Shown piece after piece: positions 60,975 through 64,000 of a DNA stretch of 64,000 nucleotides. Numbering within the stretch: the stretch's first letter is position 1; the number at the start of each line of letters is the position of its first letter. The position numbers and the translations under genes are program-made. This DNA is from Achromobacter marplatensis (GTDB lineage Bacteria > Pseudomonadota > Gammaproteobacteria > Burkholderiales > Burkholderiaceae_B): NCBI RefSeq assembly GCF_002209535.1, contig NZ_NJIG01000021.1, positions 18,316-82,315 on the forward strand, written 5' to 3'. The notes below the pieces were generated by a model that was not told the DNA's origin, did not search any database, and saw only the letters and a program-made list of their open reading frames with translations.

Positions 60975-62855
60975 ATGAACCGCTATCCCCTCTGGAAGTA
61001 CATTACGGTCCTGATCGCGGTCATCATTGGCCTGCTGTACACGCTTCCCAATTTCTACGGCGAATCCCCTGCCGTCCAGGTTTCCAGCGCCAAGGCCACC
61101 ATCAAGGTGGATCCGGCCATGCTGAGCCGGGTCGAGCAGATCCTGACGGACGCCAAGATCCCCAATGAAGGGGTCTTCTTCGAAACCAACGGCACGCTCG
61201 GCACCGTGCGCGCCCGCTTCACGTCGACCGACCTGCAATTGCAGGCCCGCGACCTGATCGACAAATCCCTGAACACCGTCGCCGGCGACCCGCACTACAC
61301 CGTGGCGCTGAACCTGCTGCCCGCCTCGCCCGCCTGGATGCGCGCGATGGGCTGGTTCGCCCCCAAGCCCATGTACCTGGGCCTGGACTTGCGCGGCGGC
61401 GTGCACTTCCTGCTGCAGGTCGACATGCAAGGCGCGCTGACCGCCCGCTACGACTCGCTGGCCGCCGACGTGCGCTCGGTACTGCGCGACCAGAAGATCA
61501 ACGTGGCCGGCGTCGAACGCTCGGGGCTAGGCGTTGCCGCCACCTTCGCCAACACGGACGATCGCGACCGCGCCATCTCGACCCTGCGCACCCGCCTGCC
61601 CGACCTGGAATTCACCGAACGCGAAGAAAACGGCAAGCAGCTGCTGATGGGCGCCCTGAACCCGGCCGCCGTCCAGCGCGTGCAGGATTCCGCGCTGAAG
61701 CAGAACATCAACACCCTGCACAACCGGATCAACGAACTGGGCGTGGCCGAACCGGTCATCCAGCAGCAAGGGTCCGACCGCATCGTGGTGCAGCTGCCCG
61801 GCGTGCAGGACGTGGCCAAGGCCAAGGAACTGCTGGGCCGGACCGCCACGCTTGAAATCCGCATGGTCGACGACACCCCCACCGCGCAAGCCGCGCTGCT
61901 GGGCGGCACCGTGCCCTTCGGCCTGGAACGCTACAACGACCGCGACGGCCGTCCGATCCTGGTCCGCCGCCAGGTCGTACTGACGGGTGAAAACCTGCAA
62001 GACGCCCAGCCGGGCCGCGATTCCCAGACGCAGCAGGCCGCCGTCCACCTGACGCTGGATTCCAAGGGCGCCCGCATCTTCCGCGACGTCACCCGCGACA
62101 ACATCGGCAAGCGCATGGCCATCCTGCTGTTCGAAAACGGCAAGGGCGAAGTGGTCACGGCGCCGGTCATCCGCAGCGAAATCGCGGGCGGCCAGGTGCA
62201 GATCTCGGGCAGCATGAGCTCCGAAGAAGCCGCCGACACCGCTCTGCTGCTGCGCGCAGGCGCCTTGGCCGCACCGATGTCCATCATCGAAGAACGCACC
62301 ATCGGCCCGAGCCTGGGCGCCGACAACATCTCGAAGGGCTTCCATTCGACGTTGTACGGTTTCCTGGCCATCGCCGTCTTCATCATCCTGTACTACCACC
62401 TGTTCGGTGTGTTCTCCACGGTCGGCCTGACCCTGAACGTGCTGCTGCTGCTGGCGCTGCTGTCCATGCTGCAAGCCACGCTCACCCTGCCAGGCATCGC
62501 CGCTATCGCGTTGACGCTCGGCATGGCCATTGACTCGAACGTGCTGATCAACGAGCGGATACGGGAAGAGTTGCGGGCGGGCGCCACGCCGCAGCAAGCC
62601 ATCCATCAAGGGTTCGAACGCGCCTGGGGCACCATTCTTGACTCGAACCTCACGACGCTCATCGTGGGCCTGGCGCTGCTGGCCTTCGGTTCGGGCCCGA
62701 TCCGGGGCTTCGCCGTGGTGCACTGCCTGGGCATCCTGACCTCGATGTTCTCGTCGGTGGTGGGCGTGCGCGCCCTGGCCAACCTGTACTACGGCCGCAA
62801 GAAGAAGCTCACCACGATCTCCATCGGTGAAATCTGGAAACCGAAGGCAAACTGA
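60975..62855 (+). CDS. secD: Protein translocase subunit SecD
   Basis: A 626-residue inner-membrane RND-family protein that uses the proton gradient to complete protein export. The first helix is YITVLIAVIIGLLYTLPNFYG, then the periplasmic P1 region beginning LGLDLRGGVHFLLQVDM (the D-x-R-GG motif) and ARIFRDVTRDNIGKRMAILL, and the C-terminal membrane block with ITLTLGMAIDSNVLINERIREEL-like sequence (here LTLGMAIDSNVLINERIREEL). The length is typical. It is followed by secF after 54 bp. Confidence 0.96.
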   Translation: MNRYPLWKYITVLIAVIIGLLYTLPNFYGESPAVQVSSAKATIKVDPAMLSRVEQILTDAKIPNEGVFFETNGTLGTVRARFTSTDLQLQARDLIDKSLNTVAGDPHYTVALNLLPASPAWMRAMGWFAPKPMYLGLDLRGGVHFLLQVDMQGALTARYDSLAADVRSVLRDQKINVAGVERSGLGVAATFANTDDRDRAISTLRTRLPDLEFTEREENGKQLLMGALNPAAVQRVQDSALKQNINTLHNRINELGVAEPVIQQQGSDRIVVQLPGVQDVAKAKELLGRTATLEIRMVDDTPTAQAALLGGTVPFGLERYNDRDGRPILVRRQVVLTGENLQDAQPGRDSQTQQAAVHLTLDSKGARIFRDVTRDNIGKRMAILLFENGKGEVVTAPVIRSEIAGGQVQISGSMSSEEAADTALLLRAGALAAPMSIIEERTIGPSLGADNISKGFHSTLYGFLAIAVFIILYYHLFGVFSTVGLTLNVLLLLALLSMLQATLTLPGIAAIALTLGMAIDSNVLINERIREELRAGATPQQAIHQGFERAWGTILDSNLTTLIVGLALLAFGSGPIRGFAVVHCLGILTSMFSSVVGVRALANLYYGRKKKLTTISIGEIWKPKAN

Positions 62856-62862
62856 ACATAAA

Positions 62863-62884
62863 GCGGGCGGCGCAAGCCGTCCGC
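62863..62884 (+). other. secD-secF intergenic hairpin
   Basis: GCGGGCGGC-GCAA-GCCGTCCGC forms nine pairs including one G-U around a GCAA tetraloop. No T-run follows, so it is more likely an mRNA stability element than a terminator. Confidence 0.4.
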
Positions 62885-62909
62885 CACAGCAAAGAACCGA
62901 AGGCGAAAA

Positions 62910-63845
62910 ATGGAATTTTTCCGGATTCACCGCACTATCCCGTTCATGCGCCATGCGCTGGTGCTGAACATCATCAGTCTCGTCACGTTCATCCTGGCGG
63001 TCTTCTTCATCGTGACCCGCGGGTTCCACCTGTCGATCGAATTCACCGGCGGCACGGTCATGGAAGTCAACTACGCCCAGACGGCGCAGCTTGAAAACGT
63101 GCGCGGCGTGGTGTCCAAGCTGGGCTACACCGACTTCCAGGTGCAGAACTTCGGCACCTCGCACGACGTGATGATCCGCCTGCCGCTGCAGGAAGGCCAA
63201 ACGTCGGCGACCCAAAGCGAAACCGTCATGGCCGCGCTGAAGACGGCCGACTCGGGCGTCGAACTGCGCCGCGTGGAATTCGTGGGTCCGCAGGTCGGCC
63301 AGGAGCTGCTGCACAACGGCCTGATGGCCTTGCTGGTGGTGGTCATCGGCATCATGGTCTACCTGGGCTTCCGCTTCGAGTGGAAGTTCGCCGTCGCTGG
63401 CGTGATCGCCAACCTGCACGACGTGGTGATCATCCTGGGCTTCTTCGCGTTCTTCCAGTGGGAATTCTCGCTGTCGGTGCTGGCCGGCGTGCTGGCGGTG
63501 CTGGGCTACTCCGTGAACGAATCCGTGGTCATCATGGACCGGATCCGCGAGAACTTCCGCAAGTACCGCAAGGCGGACGTGCACGAAGTGATCAACAGCG
63601 CCATCACGCAAACCATCTCGCGAACCATCATCACGCACGGTTCGACGCAGATGATGGTGCTGGCCATGCTGTTTTTCGGCGGCCCCACCCTGCACTACTT
63701 CGCCATGGCGCTCACCATCGGCATCTGGTTCGGTATCTACTCGTCGGTGTTCGTCGCCGCCGCGCTGGCCATGTGGATGGGCGTCAAGCGCGAAGACCTG
63801 ATCAAGCCGGTCAAGAAGGATGGCGAAGAAGGCGAAGTCGCCTGA
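62910..63845 (+). CDS. secF: Protein translocase subunit SecF
   Basis: A 311-residue partner of SecD with six membrane helices. It has FFRIHRTIPFMRHALVLN, the motif FHLSIEFTGGTVMEV, VGPQVGQELLHNGLMALLVVVIGIMVYLGFRFEWKFAVAGVIANLHDV, and GYSVNESVVIMDRIRENFRKYRKADVHEVINSAITQT, the conserved cytosolic loop. It ends the yajC-secDF unit; an IS end lies 36 bp downstream. Confidence 0.96.
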   Translation: MEFFRIHRTIPFMRHALVLNIISLVTFILAVFFIVTRGFHLSIEFTGGTVMEVNYAQTAQLENVRGVVSKLGYTDFQVQNFGTSHDVMIRLPLQEGQTSATQSETVMAALKTADSGVELRRVEFVGPQVGQELLHNGLMALLVVVIGIMVYLGFRFEWKFAVAGVIANLHDVVIILGFFAFFQWEFSLSVLAGVLAVLGYSVNESVVIMDRIRENFRKYRKADVHEVINSAITQTISRTIITHGSTQMMVLAMLFFGGPTLHYFAMALTIGIWFGIYSSVFVAAALAMWMGVKREDLIKPVKKDGEEGEVA

Positions 63846-63881
63846 CCTGCCTCGCGCGTTAAATAAAAAACCCGTCGCTTG

Positions 63882-64000
63882 TGAACTGACCCCCAGAAGT
63901 TGGACGGTCAGAGGAAGCTAAAGCCCGAAGGCCTGAGCTCGGTATTGCACCGGGCTCAGGCCTTTTAGCTTGAGCTTGATGCGGTGGTGATTGTAGTAAC
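63882..64000 (-). mobile_element. IS3-family insertion sequence end (IS150-like), truncated by window edge
   Basis: TGAACTGACCCCCAGAAGTT (continuing GGAC) at 63882-63905 has the form of an IS3/IS150-group terminal inverted repeat beginning with TG. The 3' end of a transposase gene on the minus strand follows immediately inside it. The other end lies beyond the window. Confidence 0.85.
63918..64000 (-). CDS. IS3-family transposase OrfB, C-terminal fragment (continues outside window)
   Basis: The minus strand from the window edge reads YYNHHRIKLKLKGLSPVQYR, then AQAFGL and a stop at 63918. This is the standard C-terminal end of IS150-group DDE transposases (Y-N-x-x-R-I-K-x-K-L-x-G-x-S-P-x-x-Y-R). 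Only 26 residues are visible, so completeness of the element cannot be judged. Confidence 0.85.
   Translation of the reverse strand, partial: YYNHHRIKLKLKGLSPVQYRAQAFGL

Noticed and set aside
61527..63695. A 722-codon open frame opposite secD and secF
   Set aside because: Antisense to two highly conserved genes; no domain recognised.

Overview
The window is a GC-rich (roughly two-thirds G+C by eye) chromosomal segment from a betaproteobacterium, most likely Burkholderiales/Alcaligenaceae of the Achromobacter-Bordetella type. This is inferred from two Bug/TctC-type solute receptors, a long 87-residue IF-1, the yqjDEK cluster, a DUF3141-pta-ackA-fabI operon and the overall gene content. It is almost wholly core and metabolic DNA. 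I saw no rRNA, tRNA, CRISPR array or prophage. The only mobile element is an IS3-family end that runs off the right edge.

Layout. 1-2.4 kb: the end of a gamma-glutamyltransferase-like gene, a Bug receptor and a GAF protein. 2.4-5.2 kb: a phnCDE phosphonate/phosphite-type ABC transporter (minus strand) with a candidate Pho box. 5.4-6.8 kb: a GFA-type zinc protein, then an ArsR-SRPBCC pair with two palindromic operators. 7.2-10 kb: infA2, a small helical protein, an M23 peptidase, a lipoprotein and mogA. 10.1-13.1 kb: a DltD homologue, a 46-codon DltX-like gene and a Pit phosphate transporter. 13.1-19.1 kb: small redox, detoxification and chaperone genes (DsbA-like, two GSTs, azlCD, cbpAM, GNAT, DHCW cupin, VOC). 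19.3-24.8 kb: a tightly overlapping operon of PhaC-like DUF3141 protein, Pta, AckA and FabI. 24.8-27.8 kb: a SulP transporter and a second Bug receptor, followed by a nested inverted-repeat element. 28-32.4 kb: tkt-gap-pgk. 32.5-43.8 kb: rsmE, a maeB-patatin-barstar operon, an FAD-type protein, an aminotransferase, a lytic transglycosylase, ubiD and yqjDEK. 43.9-54.2 kb: nitrate assimilation. 54.3-57.8 kb: upp, dacB and a LivK-type receptor. 58-63.8 kb: queA-tgt and yajC-secD-secF, then the IS end.

The best-integrated system is nitrate assimilation. An nrtA-nrtB-nrtD uptake transporter, a free-standing NirB-like FAD module and a NasA with a C-terminal [2Fe-2S] domain form one minus-strand operon. 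Divergent to it are an ANTAR regulator (NasT type) and siroheme synthase cysG. The 393-bp divergent region holds two good sigma-54 (-24/-12) promoters facing opposite ways and two NtrC-like sites between them. The nrtA leader has two hairpins with A1/G4 hexaloops; the second competes with a strong intrinsic terminator. This is the layout of ANTAR antitermination. mogA (molybdenum cofactor) and cysG (siroheme) in the same window serve this pathway.

The most novel element is the dltD-dltX-like pair. The small gene encodes one membrane helix and ends in F-Q-Y-S-K-F, which matches the C-terminal aromatic motif of Gram-positive DltX. It lies directly after a DltD homologue in a Gram-negative, with no dltA, dltB or dltC nearby.
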